Source: an uncultured Parasphingopyxis sp.
GTDB lineage: Bacteria; Pseudomonadota; Alphaproteobacteria; Sphingomonadales; Sphingomonadaceae
Reading direction: 5' to 3'
Assembly: GCA_905479515.1 (NCBI GenBank)
Contig: CAJQMX010000149.1
Coordinates: forward strand, 1 to 7,185
DNA length: 7,185 nucleotides
Shown here: piece by piece, positions 1 through 6,216 of the stretch
How positions within the stretch are numbered: position 1 is the stretch's first letter
How the letters are laid out: each line of letters begins with the position of its first letter
The notes under the pieces: generated by a model
What the model saw: the letters and a program-made list of their open reading frames with translations, nothing else
Database searches by the model: none
What the model was told of the DNA's origin: nothing
Position numbers and translations under genes: made by a program

Positions 1-246
1 CACGGTGAAACGCGCGGGATGGACGAAGGCGAACAGTTCCAGAAGGTCGAGCCCGGAAAGCTCCGGATAGCCGAGCCGCTGGCCTGTCATCGGTGCGTTG
101 AGCACGATCATCGGCGTTTCCGACGCAGCGGCGATTGCTTCACCGCGGCCGCTTTCACGGATTTCTCCATCGCCAGAGGCTATCCAAATGCCGCCATGGG
201 TGGCATGGAGCGCGCGATAGGGGAGAGGATCTGCTGATTTTTTCAC
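1..246 (-). CDS. DinG-like ATP-dependent DNA helicase, N-terminal fragment (runs off left edge)
   Basis: Reading the minus strand from a GTG at 246-244 gives 82 open codons to the window edge, starting VKKSADPLPYRALHATHGG and continuing through APMTGQRLGYPELSGLDLLE to FAFVHPARFTV. I recognise this as the N-terminus of the large DinG/Rad3-like superfamily 2 helicases annotated in sphingomonads. The GQRLGYPEL and SGLDLLELFAFVHPARF stretches are the recognisable part. The Walker A and DEAH motifs that would prove helicase activity lie beyond the edge, so the function comes from family resemblance. The GTG start is supported by an AAGGA nine bases upstream. The ATG in another frame at 256-254 leads to a reading that overlaps poorly and stops at 155. 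The gene is divergent from lysK. The family unwinds DNA in repair or replication in the cytoplasm. Confidence 0.75.
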   Translation of the reverse strand, partial: MKKSADPLPYRALHATHGGIWIASGDGEIRESGRGEAIAAASETPMIVLNAPMTGQRLGYPELSGLDLLELFAFVHPARFTV

Positions 247-255
247 GGGTCCCCA

Positions 256-260
256 TCCTT
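256..260 (-). promoter_or_regulatory. Ribosome binding site that decides the GTG start of the helicase
   Basis: The minus strand reads AAGGA here, followed by nine bases and then GTG at 246-244. It is the only good Shine-Dalgarno match near the head of this reading frame, and it supports GTG as the initiation codon. Confidence 0.5.
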
Positions 261-285
261 TGCCCAACAGGAACGAAAGAGCAAC

Positions 286-1860
286 ATGAACGCGCTGCGA
301 GACGCTGCATTACAATCCAAAGCCTGGCCCTATGAGGAGGCGCGCAAGCTGTTGAAGCGCTATCCTGATGGCAAGCCCGATGGATCGCCCATTGTGTTTG
401 AAACCGGCTATGGGCCGAGTGGACTGCCGCACCTTGGTACATTTCAGGAAGTAGCACGAACCGAAATGGTTCGTCATGCTTATGCAGAGTTGAGCGACTA
501 TCCCACGAAACTCATCGCCTTTTCCGATGATATGGACGGCATGCGCAAGGTCGCCGAGAATCTGCCCAACCGCGATATGCTGGCAGAGCATCTGGACGAG
601 CCTTTGTGCCGCGTGCCCAATCCCTTCGATACCGAGCATGAGAGTTTCGCCGCGCATAACAATGCAATCCTGCGCGAATTCCTTGATCGCTTTGGTTTCG
701 ATTATGAATTTATGGCGTCTTCGGACTGCTATCAGTCGGGGCGGTTTGACGAGGCGCTGCGTCTCGTGCTCGCCCGCTATGGCAAGATCATGGATGTGAT
801 GCTGCCGACGCTCGGTGAAGAGCGGCAGGCGACCTATTCGCCCGTGCTGCCGATTTCACCAATCAGCGGCAAGGTGCTGCAGGTACCGGTCGAGGTTGTG
901 AATCCAGAAACGGGCATGGTTCGTTTTGTAGATCCGGCGACCGATGAAGCGATCGAACATTGTATCTTCGGCGGACAGGCCAAGCTGCAGTGGAAAGTCG
1001 ATTGGGCGCTGCGCTGGACCGCGCTGGGTGTTGATTATGAAATGGCTGGCAAGGATCTGATCGATTCGGTTACGCAGAGCTCCAAGATCACACGCGTCCT
1101 TGGTGCCAAGCCGCCCGAGGGGTTTAATTACGAGCTGTTCCTCGACGAGAACGGCCAGAAGATTTCGAAGACCAAGGGCAATGGCGTGACCATCGATGAA
1201 TGGTTGACCTATGCGCCCGAAGAATCGCTGAGCTTCTATATTTATCGCGATCCGAAAAAGGCCAAGCAGCTATCCTTTGGTGTGATCCCCAAGGCGGTTG
1301 ACGAATATCATCGTTTCCTAAGCTCTTATCCTGATCAGCCGGTTGAGCAGAAACTGCCCAACCCGGTTCATCATGTTCATGCGGGCAATCCACCTGCTTC
1401 CGACATGCCGATCAGCTTTGCGCTGCTGCTTAATCTGGTCGCGGTTGCGAGTACGGACGACAAGGATCTGATCTGGGGCTTTGTGAAACGCTATGCGCCG
1501 GAAGCGACGCCGGAAAATAATCCCAAGCTTGATGCGCTGATCGGCCATGCCCTTGCCTATTTCCGGGACTTTGTTGCCGATTCTCTCGAACGGCGTGCCC
1601 CCGATGAGCGCGAAGCGGCGGCACTGCGCGATCTTGACGAGGCGCTGGCCGGGATGCCCGAAAATGCTGATGCCGATACGATCCAGAACGCGGTGTTCGA
1701 GATTGGCAAACGGCACGAGTTTGATCCGCTGCGCGATTGGTTCAAGGCTTTGTATGAGACACTGCTTGGCACGAGCCAGGGCCCGCGCATGGGGAGCTTC
1801 GCGGCGCTTTACGGGATCGACAATGTGCGCAAGTTGATTGCCGAAGCGCTGGCGGCTTAA
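286..1860 (+). CDS. lysK: Lysine--tRNA ligase, class I (LysRS-I)
   Basis: Charges tRNA-Lys with lysine using ATP, in the cytoplasm. The 524-residue protein has the class I synthetase signatures. The HIGH-type motif is in GPSGLPHLGTF (residues 43-53, PHLG at 48-51). The KMSKS-type loop is KISKTKGN (292-299). A WKVDWALRW segment (236-244) and AGKDLIDS (254-261) are also typical of LysRS-I. The length fits the family (about 520-540). The C-terminal part (from about 340) is the helical anticodon-binding region. The ATG at 286 follows an AGGA at 269-272, whose 13-base spacing is rather long. No better upstream start exists, because only 39 bp separate it from the divergent helicase start. Class I LysRS is the usual lysyl-tRNA synthetase of Alphaproteobacteria and Archaea and replaces the class II enzyme (lysS) of most bacteria. 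The gene converges with the merR gene, leaving 6 bp. It appears to be a single-gene transcription unit. Confidence 0.97.
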   Translation: MNALRDAALQSKAWPYEEARKLLKRYPDGKPDGSPIVFETGYGPSGLPHLGTFQEVARTEMVRHAYAELSDYPTKLIAFSDDMDGMRKVAENLPNRDMLAEHLDEPLCRVPNPFDTEHESFAAHNNAILREFLDRFGFDYEFMASSDCYQSGRFDEALRLVLARYGKIMDVMLPTLGEERQATYSPVLPISPISGKVLQVPVEVVNPETGMVRFVDPATDEAIEHCIFGGQAKLQWKVDWALRWTALGVDYEMAGKDLIDSVTQSSKITRVLGAKPPEGFNYELFLDENGQKISKTKGNGVTIDEWLTYAPEESLSFYIYRDPKKAKQLSFGVIPKAVDEYHRFLSSYPDQPVEQKLPNPVHHVHAGNPPASDMPISFALLLNLVAVASTDDKDLIWGFVKRYAPEATPENNPKLDALIGHALAYFRDFVADSLERRAPDEREAAALRDLDEALAGMPENADADTIQNAVFEIGKRHEFDPLRDWFKALYETLLGTSQGPRMGSFAALYGIDNVRKLIAEALAA

Positions 1861-1866
1861 CCAGCC

Positions 1867-2223
1867 CTAGCGTTCGAGCGCGGCAGCCAGGGTTGCGCGG
1901 AGGTTCTTGAGCTCGGATAACGTGCCCGGCGGGACTGCTTGCCCTGCGGGAGGGGCGGGCGCTGCTGCATCTTCTGGTGCTGCGGCCTTGCCAGCCAACA
2001 CCTTTTGCACACCGCGGATCGTATAACCGTCTTCATTGAGAAGGCGGTGGATACGCTCAACCAGTGCAACATCTTCCGGACGGTAATAGCGGCGATTGCC
2101 TGCCCGGGTCAGGGGCTGAAGCTGCGGAAAACGGGTTTCCCAATAGCGAAGAATATGCTGCGCGACGCCAAGCTGGCTGGAGAGTTCCCCGATAGTGCGA
2201 AAGGCGTCTGCGTCCTTTGCCAT
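1867..2223 (-). CDS. Small MerR-type transcriptional regulator
   Basis: A 118-residue DNA-binding protein. Residues 8-75 form a MerR winged helix-turn-helix: FRTIGELSSQLGVAQHILRY (8-27), then WETRFPQL, the wing GNRRYYRPEDV (42-52), and a helix with NEDGYTIRGVQKVL (63-76). After this comes an Ala/Pro-rich linker (about 79-100) and a short helical tail LSELKNLRATLAAALER. There is no effector-binding domain and no cysteine, so it is not a metal or drug sensor of the classic kind. Its DNA target is unknown. The gene starts 11 bp after the ihfA stop, so it is probably the last gene of the rpmF-plsX-fabH-ihfA cluster. The ATG at 2223-2221 is preceded only by a weak GGGA, so translation may be coupled to ihfA. 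This gene follows ihfA in many Alphaproteobacteria (family knowledge). Confidence 0.9.
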   Translation of the reverse strand: MAKDADAFRTIGELSSQLGVAQHILRYWETRFPQLQPLTRAGNRRYYRPEDVALVERIHRLLNEDGYTIRGVQKVLAGKAAAPEDAAAPAPPAGQAVPPGTLSELKNLRATLAAALER

Positions 2224-2234
2224 CAGTCCCGAAT

Positions 2235-2534
2235 TCAGCTTCCCTGGGCGATTGTTTCGCGCATCGACTGGCTGGCCCGGAAGGTCAGCACGCGGCGCGG
2301 CGCAATAGGCACTTCGACGCCGGTCTTCGGGTTGCGGCCAATGCGCTCGCCCTTGTCGCGGAGGATGAAACTTCCAAATCCTGAAATTTTTACATTCTCG
2401 CCATCAGCCAGCGAATCACACATATGCCCCAGCACGGATTCGACCAGCTGTGCCGAATCGGCACGCGATAACCCAAGCGATTCATGCACTGAATCTGCTA
2501 AATCCGCCCGGGTCAAAGTCCCTGCATCGCTCAT
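2235..2534 (-). CDS. ihfA: Integration host factor subunit alpha
   Basis: A 99-residue nucleoid protein of the HU/IHF family. It pairs with IHF beta, binds specific sites and bends DNA sharply, and so shapes transcription, replication and recombination. The sequence shows the N-terminal helices [19 protein letters not shown] (6-24), then [24 protein letters not shown] (49-72), whose GRNPKTG carries the proline (P69) that intercalates into DNA, and the C-terminal helix [11 protein letters not shown] (85-95). The TLTRADL opening and [14 protein letters not shown] favour the alpha subunit over HU or beta. The start at 2534 is chosen because a strong AGGGGGG precedes it by five bases and the length fits the family. 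The frame stays open upstream to 2759, but that would run into fabH. It lies 85 bp downstream of fabH, a gap large enough for its own promoter. A weak candidate is TTGCTC (2591-2596) and TATGGA (2568-2573) with a 17-bp spacer. Confidence 0.94.
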   Translation of the reverse strand: MSDAGTLTRADLADSVHESLGLSRADSAQLVESVLGHMCDSLADGENVKISGFGSFILRDKGERIGRNPKTGVEVPIAPRRVLTFRASQSMRETIAQGS

Positions 2535-2539
2535 CAACA

Positions 2540-2546
2540 CCCCCCT
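2540..2546 (-). promoter_or_regulatory. Ribosome binding site that decides the ihfA start
   Basis: The minus strand reads AGGGGGG here, followed by TGTTG and the ATG at 2534-2532. This fixes the start of ihfA and excludes the 75-codon extension that is open in the same frame up to 2759. Confidence 0.7.
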
Positions 2547-2619
2547 ATCGTCGTTTTTCTGTAACAATCCATATCTTAGCACGGGCGCAGGAGCAAATCC
2601 CATAGTGCGGCGGCCTGTA

Positions 2620-3579
2620 TCAATACCGGACGATGGATGCGCCCCAGGTAAAGCCGCCGCCCATGGCCTCCAGCGCAAGCACATCACCGCGCTTGATCCG
2701 ACCATCGCGTATCGCTGTATCGAGTGCGAGGGGCACGGACGCCGCTGAGGTGTTGGCATGTTGGTCGACCGTGATGATCACCTTTTCAGGCGGGAGGCCG
2801 AGTTTTCGGGCTGTCGCATCAAGAATGCGGCGATTCGCCTGGTGCGGGACGACCCAATCGATGGCCGCAGCTTCAAGATTTGCCGCCTCCAGAGTCTCGT
2901 TCAGAACGCCGGCGAGGTTGACCACGGCATGGCGGAAAACTTCTGGCCCCTTCATGCGGAGCTTGCCGACGGTTCCGGTGGTTGACGGGCCGCCATCGAC
3001 ATAAAGCAGCTGATTGTGCCGGCCATCGGCGTGGAGTTTTGATGCGAGAATACCGCGCTCGCCTTCTTCACCGCCGATAACAACAGCGCCGGCTCCATCG
3101 CCGAACAGGACGCAGGTGCCGCGATCTTCCCAGTCGAGAATCCGGCTGAAGGTTTCAGCGCCGATGACGAGCGCCTTTTTGGCGCTGCCCCCGCGAATCA
3201 TATTGTCGGCTACCGTAAGAGCATAGAGAAAGCCCGAGCATACGGCCTGTACGTCGAAAGCCACGCAATCATTGATGCCGAGATTGGTCTGGATGATCGT
3301 CGCGGAAGCCGGGAATGTCTGGTTTGGTGTAGAGGTCGCAAGTACGATCAGATCGACGTCGACGGCGGCCAACCCTGCCTCATCAAGCGCTCTTTGCGCC
3401 GCGAGCGTGCCAAGGCTTGCTGTTGTTTCATCATCGCCGGCAATGTGACGAAAGCGGATGCCGGTGCGCTCAACGATCCACTCATCTGTCGTGTCGACAG
3501 TTTCGGCCAATTCTTCGTTGCTAACGCGTCTTGCCGGAAGGGCAGAGCCCGTTCCCAAAATCGCCGATTTCAGAGTCAT
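2620..3579 (-). CDS. fabH: Beta-ketoacyl-[acyl-carrier-protein] synthase III
   Basis: Starts fatty acid synthesis by condensing an acyl-CoA (usually acetyl-CoA) with malonyl-ACP to give the first 3-ketoacyl-ACP, in the cytoplasm. The 319-residue protein has the full catalytic triad: Cys114 in [12 protein letters not shown], His246 in [10 protein letters not shown] and Asn276 in [14 protein letters not shown]. The [17 protein letters not shown] segment (31-47) and the C-terminal [13 protein letters not shown] (307-319) are typical FabH signatures. The length is normal for the family. Its ATG overlaps the plsX stop codon (ATGA at 3579-3576), with GAGGA at 3593-3589 as ribosome binding site, so the two are probably translationally coupled. 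PlsX and FabH draw on the same acyl-ACP pathway, which fits their pairing. Nothing is missing or broken. Confidence 0.97.
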   Translation of the reverse strand: MTLKSAILGTGSALPARRVSNEELAETVDTTDEWIVERTGIRFRHIAGDDETTASLGTLAAQRALDEAGLAAVDVDLIVLATSTPNQTFPASATIIQTNLGINDCVAFDVQAVCSGFLYALTVADNMIRGGSAKKALVIGAETFSRILDWEDRGTCVLFGDGAGAVVIGGEEGERGILASKLHADGRHNQLLYVDGGPSTTGTVGKLRMKGPEVFRHAVVNLAGVLNETLEAANLEAAAIDWVVPHQANRRILDATARKLGLPPEKVIITVDQHANTSAASVPLALDTAIRDGRIKRGDVLALEAMGGGFTWGASIVRY

Positions 3580-4622
3580 TCAGCTGCGTCCTCGATTGCT
3601 TCATTGGGAAAATTTTCGAGGTCATTCGATATTTTCCGTATGATGTCGGCTTTCGCCATCTTCGCCGCCACACCAATCGCGTTGCGCACTCCGTTCGCAT
3701 CCGCGCCGCCATGGCTTTTGACAACAAGGCCGTTCAGCCCAAGAAACACGCCGCCATTGTGATTGTTGGGGTCAAGCGTCCGCTTTAGCAGGTTTGCCGC
3801 CGGGCGTGACAGCAAAAAGCCGAATTTGGAGCGGAGCGAACTGGTAAAGGCGTTGCGGATCAGATCGGCCACGAATCGGGCGGTTCCCTCGATCGTTTTC
3901 AGCGCGATATTGCCTGAAAAGCCGTCTGTAACAATCACATCGACATGACCGCGTGAAAGCCGGTCGCCTTCTATAAAGCCGGTAAATTCAAGTGGCAGCG
4001 TATCGGCAGCGCGCAGGCGGGCTGCGGCATCCTGCAAGATGCCGGTGCCCTTCAATTCTTCGGTACCGATATTGAGGAGCGCCGTACGCGGACAAGGGAT
4101 ATCGAGCACTGTGCGCGCATAGGCGGCGCCCATGACGGCGAACTGGACAAGGTTTTCCGCGTCGCATTCGGCGTTCGCGCCCAGATCGAGCATCACGACA
4201 TCGGTTTTTCCCAGCGTTGGAAGCAGCGCCGAAATTGCTGGCCGTTCAATGCCTTCCATGGTCCGCAGGGCGACCTTGGCGATAGCCATCAGGGCGCCAG
4301 TATTCCCGCCAGAAAGCGCAGCTTCCGCCCCGCCAGCTTTTACAGCGGCGATGGCCATGCCCATTGAAGAATCCTTGGAGCGCCTGAGCGCCTGGCTCGG
4401 CTTGTCCTCGCCAGAGATCACGCGGTCGGCGTGAATCACCTCGACATTGTCAGCCAATGCCTTGTGCTTCGCAATCTCTTTTCGGATTGCGGTTTCGTCA
4501 CCAAAAAAGATGAACCGGAGATCGGGGAAATCGGCGCGAGATGCAGCTGCGCCTCCCACCATTACTTCCGGACCTACATCGCCGCCCATCGCATCAATGG
4601 CGATCCTCGGCGCATGTGTCAT
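3576..4622 (-). CDS. plsX: Phosphate acyltransferase PlsX
   Basis: Converts acyl-ACP and inorganic phosphate to acyl-phosphate, the donor that PlsY uses to acylate glycerol-3-phosphate, the first step of phospholipid synthesis. PlsX is a peripheral membrane enzyme. The 348-residue protein opens with the family signature [14 protein letters not shown] (7-20). It also has [18 protein letters not shown] (70-87), [12 protein letters not shown] (102-113), [14 protein letters not shown] (145-158), [12 protein letters not shown] (231-242) and the C-terminal [19 protein letters not shown] (288-306), all as expected. The length matches the family. The ATG at 4622 has a strong GGAGG seven bases upstream. 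It lies 21 bp after rpmF and overlaps fabH by 4 bp, so it is the middle of a tight operon. Confidence 0.97.
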   Translation of the reverse strand: MTHAPRIAIDAMGGDVGPEVMVGGAAASRADFPDLRFIFFGDETAIRKEIAKHKALADNVEVIHADRVISGEDKPSQALRRSKDSSMGMAIAAVKAGGAEAALSGGNTGALMAIAKVALRTMEGIERPAISALLPTLGKTDVVMLDLGANAECDAENLVQFAVMGAAYARTVLDIPCPRTALLNIGTEELKGTGILQDAAARLRAADTLPLEFTGFIEGDRLSRGHVDVIVTDGFSGNIALKTIEGTARFVADLIRNAFTSSLRSKFGFLLSRPAANLLKRTLDPNNHNGGVFLGLNGLVVKSHGGADANGVRNAIGVAAKMAKADIIRKISNDLENFPNEAIEDAAE

Positions 4623-4643
4623 CCGGTTTCCTCCGGTTCTCGC

Positions 4644-4823
4644 TTAGGCGTCGACCGCCATGATTTCGCGGCCGTTATAATGACCACATGCGTTGCACAT
4701 GTGATGGGGACGCTTCAATTCACCACAATTGGGACATTCACCAAAGGCCTCTACCTTCAGCGCGTCATGCGCGCGGCGGTTGCCACGGCGGGAGGGCGAT
4801 GTTTTTCTCTTCGGAACGGCCAT
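4644..4823 (-). CDS. rpmF: 50S ribosomal protein L32
   Basis: A 59-residue protein, [20 protein letters not shown] at its head, which is the standard L32 N-terminus. It carries a zinc ribbon with four cysteines (30, 33, 43, 46) in CPNC and CNAC, followed by [13 protein letters not shown], a typical alphaproteobacterial end. The cysteines make this the zinc-binding form of L32, as opposed to the Cys-less form that some bacteria use under zinc limitation. It is a structural part of the large ribosomal subunit. The ATG at 4823-4821 is preceded by AAGG at 4834-4831, seven bases away. It is the first gene of the rpmF-plsX-fabH-ihfA-merR cluster, and the rpmF-plsX-fabH order is conserved across many bacteria. 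The gene is easily overlooked because it is so short. Confidence 0.97.
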   Translation of the reverse strand: MAVPKRKTSPSRRGNRRAHDALKVEAFGECPNCGELKRPHHMCNACGHYNGREIMAVDA

Positions 4824-4834
4824 GTCGGCACCTT

Positions 4835-4848
4835 AATAGCTAGCAATT
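4835..4848. repeat. Imperfect 14-bp palindrome next to the rpmF ribosome binding site
   Basis: The sequence AATAGCTAGCAATT is its own reverse complement except for one mismatched pair. It is centred on GCTAGC (4839-4844) and abuts a second palindrome, GCAATTGC (4843-4850). On the rpmF strand it ends directly before the AAGG ribosome binding site. It could be an operator or a small leader hairpin, or it could be chance in an AT-rich leader. There is only one copy, so this is tentative. Confidence 0.3.
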
Positions 4849-4944
4849 GCCAAAATATTCTCTCACCCATGGCAGTACGAGTTTCTCCGGCGACCATCAA
4901 GGCTGCCGCATTGTCTCGATACCGATACGCGGTGAAGACCGGCG

Positions 4945-4972
4945 CATATAGCGAATTGGCAGCAGCTTGCAA
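4945..4972 (-). promoter_or_regulatory. Possible sigma-70-type promoter of the rpmF cluster
   Basis: On the minus strand TTGCAA (4972-4967) is followed after 16 bp by TATATG (4950-4945). Each box matches four of six consensus bases. Transcription from here would give a leader of roughly 115 bases before rpmF. It is a motif match only, and other weak pairs exist in the same gap. Confidence 0.3.
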
Positions 4973-5047
4973 CCTTTGAGAGTGCATGCGACAGCCGATC
5001 TAACGAAAAACAGGGCCTTCCCACGGGTCCGATAACAGGGGATCGCC

Positions 5048-5473
5048 ATGAAACTGGAAATTACGCTGATAATTGCGGCTGCGGCTGCGCTGATCAATAT
5101 CTGGCTTGCCATACGGGTTGGCCGGGTTCGGACATCGGAAAAAGTGTCGGTTGGGGATGGCGGCAATGAGTTGCTGATCCGCCGGATGCGCGCCCATGCG
5201 AACTTTGTCGAGTATACGCCCTTTTTCCTGATTCTCCTTGCCCTTGTCGAACTGGCCTGGGGCACGAATATCTGGCTCTGGGGCGCCGCGATCATCTTCA
5301 TTCTGGGCCGTATTGCGCATGGTTTCGGGATGGATGGTATCGGCAAGCTGCGCATGTTCGGCACGATGTCGACATTGCTCGTCTTGCTCGGCCTGGCGAT
5401 CTACGCGCTCTTCATCGCCTATTCGGGAACCGTTTTTTCCGGGACCGAGACGGCGACGTCCATCGCAACCTAA
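5048..5473 (+). CDS. MAPEG family membrane protein
   Basis: A 141-residue protein with four predicted transmembrane helices (about residues 5-22, 56-72, 75-92 and 106-125). This matches the four-helix fold and size of the MAPEG family (membrane-associated proteins in eicosanoid and glutathione metabolism). The family signature is RAHANFVEYTPFFLILLALVE (48-68), with the Arg, Asn and Glu-Tyr-x-Pro positions typical of these proteins. HGFGMDG (91-97) in the loop before the last helix also fits. Bacterial members sometimes have glutathione transferase or peroxidase activity, but for this subgroup the substrate is unknown. The ATG at 5048 has AGGGG at 5037-5041, six bases away. The gene stands alone between the divergent rpmF and the convergent hydrolase, with 11 bp to the end of the latter. 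Confidence 0.9.
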   Translation: MKLEITLIIAAAAALINIWLAIRVGRVRTSEKVSVGDGGNELLIRRMRAHANFVEYTPFFLILLALVELAWGTNIWLWGAAIIFILGRIAHGFGMDGIGKLRMFGTMSTLLVLLGLAIYALFIAYSGTVFSGTETATSIAT

Positions 5474-5484
5474 GTGTTGCGGAT

Positions 5485-6156
5485 TCAGCCCAGGGCTGCG
5501 TCCGACACAAAAGCATTGGTCTGCCGTTCCCGGCCAAAAGTCGACATTGGCCCGTGACCGGGGACGAATGCCGTTTCCCCGCCCAGCGGCCAGAGTTTTT
5601 GCGTAATCGCGTCGATCAAGTCCTGATGATTACTCATCGGGAAATCGGTGCGGCCGATTGAGCCCTGAAACAACACGTCTCCGACAATTGCGAATTTCGA
5701 TTCGGGATGGTGGAAAATGATATGGCCGGGCGTGTGACCCGGGCAGTGATAGACGTCGAGAGTCAGTTCACCCACTGTCACCTGGTCGCCGTTTTCCAAC
5801 CAGCGATCGGGCTCGAAAACTTTTCCTTCAAAGCCCCATTTCTTGCCATCATCTTCCAGCCGCGAAATCCAGAAGCGGTCGGCTTCCTGCGGTCCTTCAA
5901 TCGGCACACCCAATTCTTCGGCCAGAATCTTGGTCTGTCCGCAATGATCGAGATGGCCATGGGTAACGAGCAGTTTCTCGATCGTCACGCCCATCTGTTT
6001 GGCCGCTGCCTTGAGCTTGTCGAGATCGCCGCCGGGATCGGTAAAGGCGCCGCGCATGGTTTTGGTGCACCAGATGAGGGTGCTGTTCTGCTGGAGCGGC
6101 GTCACCGGAATGATCGCGGCTTTGAGGGGAGCGTTGTCGGTCATGGCAGGTGACAT
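5485..6156 (-). CDS. Metallo-beta-lactamase-fold hydrolase, glyoxalase II-like
   Basis: A 223-residue zinc hydrolase of the MBL fold. The metal ligands are all present: THGHLDH (residues 65-71; His66, His68, Asp70, His71), His141 in CPGHTPGH (138-145), Asp160 in VGDVLFQGSIGRTDFP (158-173) and His201 in VPGHGP (198-203). The spacing and the GSIGRTDFP stretch place it in the GloB/YcbL-like hydroxyacylglutathione hydrolase group. That group hydrolyses thioesters such as S-lactoylglutathione, but the substrate of this member cannot be read from sequence. It lacks the extra C-terminal domain of classic glyoxalase II (about 250 residues), so YcbL-type is the better comparison. The start is uncertain: ATG at 6156 or 6144 (MTDNAPLK), neither with a clear ribosome binding site. 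It is divergent from pabB, with 60 bp between the starts if 6156 is used. Confidence 0.9.
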   Translation of the reverse strand: MSPAMTDNAPLKAAIIPVTPLQQNSTLIWCTKTMRGAFTDPGGDLDKLKAAAKQMGVTIEKLLVTHGHLDHCGQTKILAEELGVPIEGPQEADRFWISRLEDDGKKWGFEGKVFEPDRWLENGDQVTVGELTLDVYHCPGHTPGHIIFHHPESKFAIVGDVLFQGSIGRTDFPMSNHQDLIDAITQKLWPLGGETAFVPGHGPMSTFGRERQTNAFVSDAALG

Positions 6157-6216
6157 GGCAATTGCTCAACGCGCTTGCAACTGGCGAAGTGCGCCAAGGC
6201 TTGGCATGGGGCAGGG

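Larger units (their letters stand above)
4824..5047. other. Divergent intergenic region between rpmF and the MAPEG gene (224 bp)
   Basis: This is the only sizeable gap in the window. It should contain the promoters of both the rpmF cluster (minus strand) and the MAPEG gene (plus strand). I see no convincing gene in it. The frames that stay open here on either strand run into rpmF or the MAPEG gene out of frame and resemble no family I know. It contains a possible rpmF promoter (4945-4972) and an imperfect palindrome (4835-4848), listed separately. On the plus strand, AGGGG at 5037-5041 serves as ribosome binding site for the MAPEG gene, but I could not pick a promoter for it with any confidence. 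Confidence 0.6.

Noticed and set aside
1848..1865. A small stem (GCTGG / CCAGC with an 8-base loop) between lysK and merR, as a terminator
   Set aside because: The stem is only 5 bp, overlaps the lysK stop and has no T-run on either side.
1939..2748. A 269-codon open frame on the plus strand
   Set aside because: It lies antisense to merR, ihfA and the end of fabH, all of which show clear family motifs. Its own translation is rich in Cys, Ser and Arg and matches nothing I recognise.
2535..2759. A 75-codon N-terminal extension of ihfA
   Set aside because: It would overlap the fabH coding region by 140 bases, and a strong ribosome binding site sits directly before the ATG at 2534, which gives the normal 99-residue IHF alpha.
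4431..4979. A 182-codon open frame on the plus strand
   Set aside because: It runs antisense through the start of plsX and all of rpmF; composition is unlike a real protein and no motif is visible.
4757..4987. A 76-codon open frame on the minus strand in the rpmF upstream region
   Set aside because: It overlaps the head of rpmF in another frame, lacks a ribosome binding site and ends in a low-complexity Arg/Ala-rich stretch.
4897..5364. A 155-codon open frame on the minus strand
   Set aside because: It is antisense to the MAPEG gene, whose four membrane helices and signature are clear.
5486..5498. CAGCCC-A-GGGCTG inverted repeat as a shared terminator for the convergent genes
   Set aside because: The single-base loop leaves a stem of about five pairs, no T-run follows, and most of it is coding sequence of the hydrolase.
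5707..6153. A 148-codon open frame on the plus strand
   Set aside because: It is antisense to the metallo-beta-lactamase-fold gene, which has all its metal ligands.
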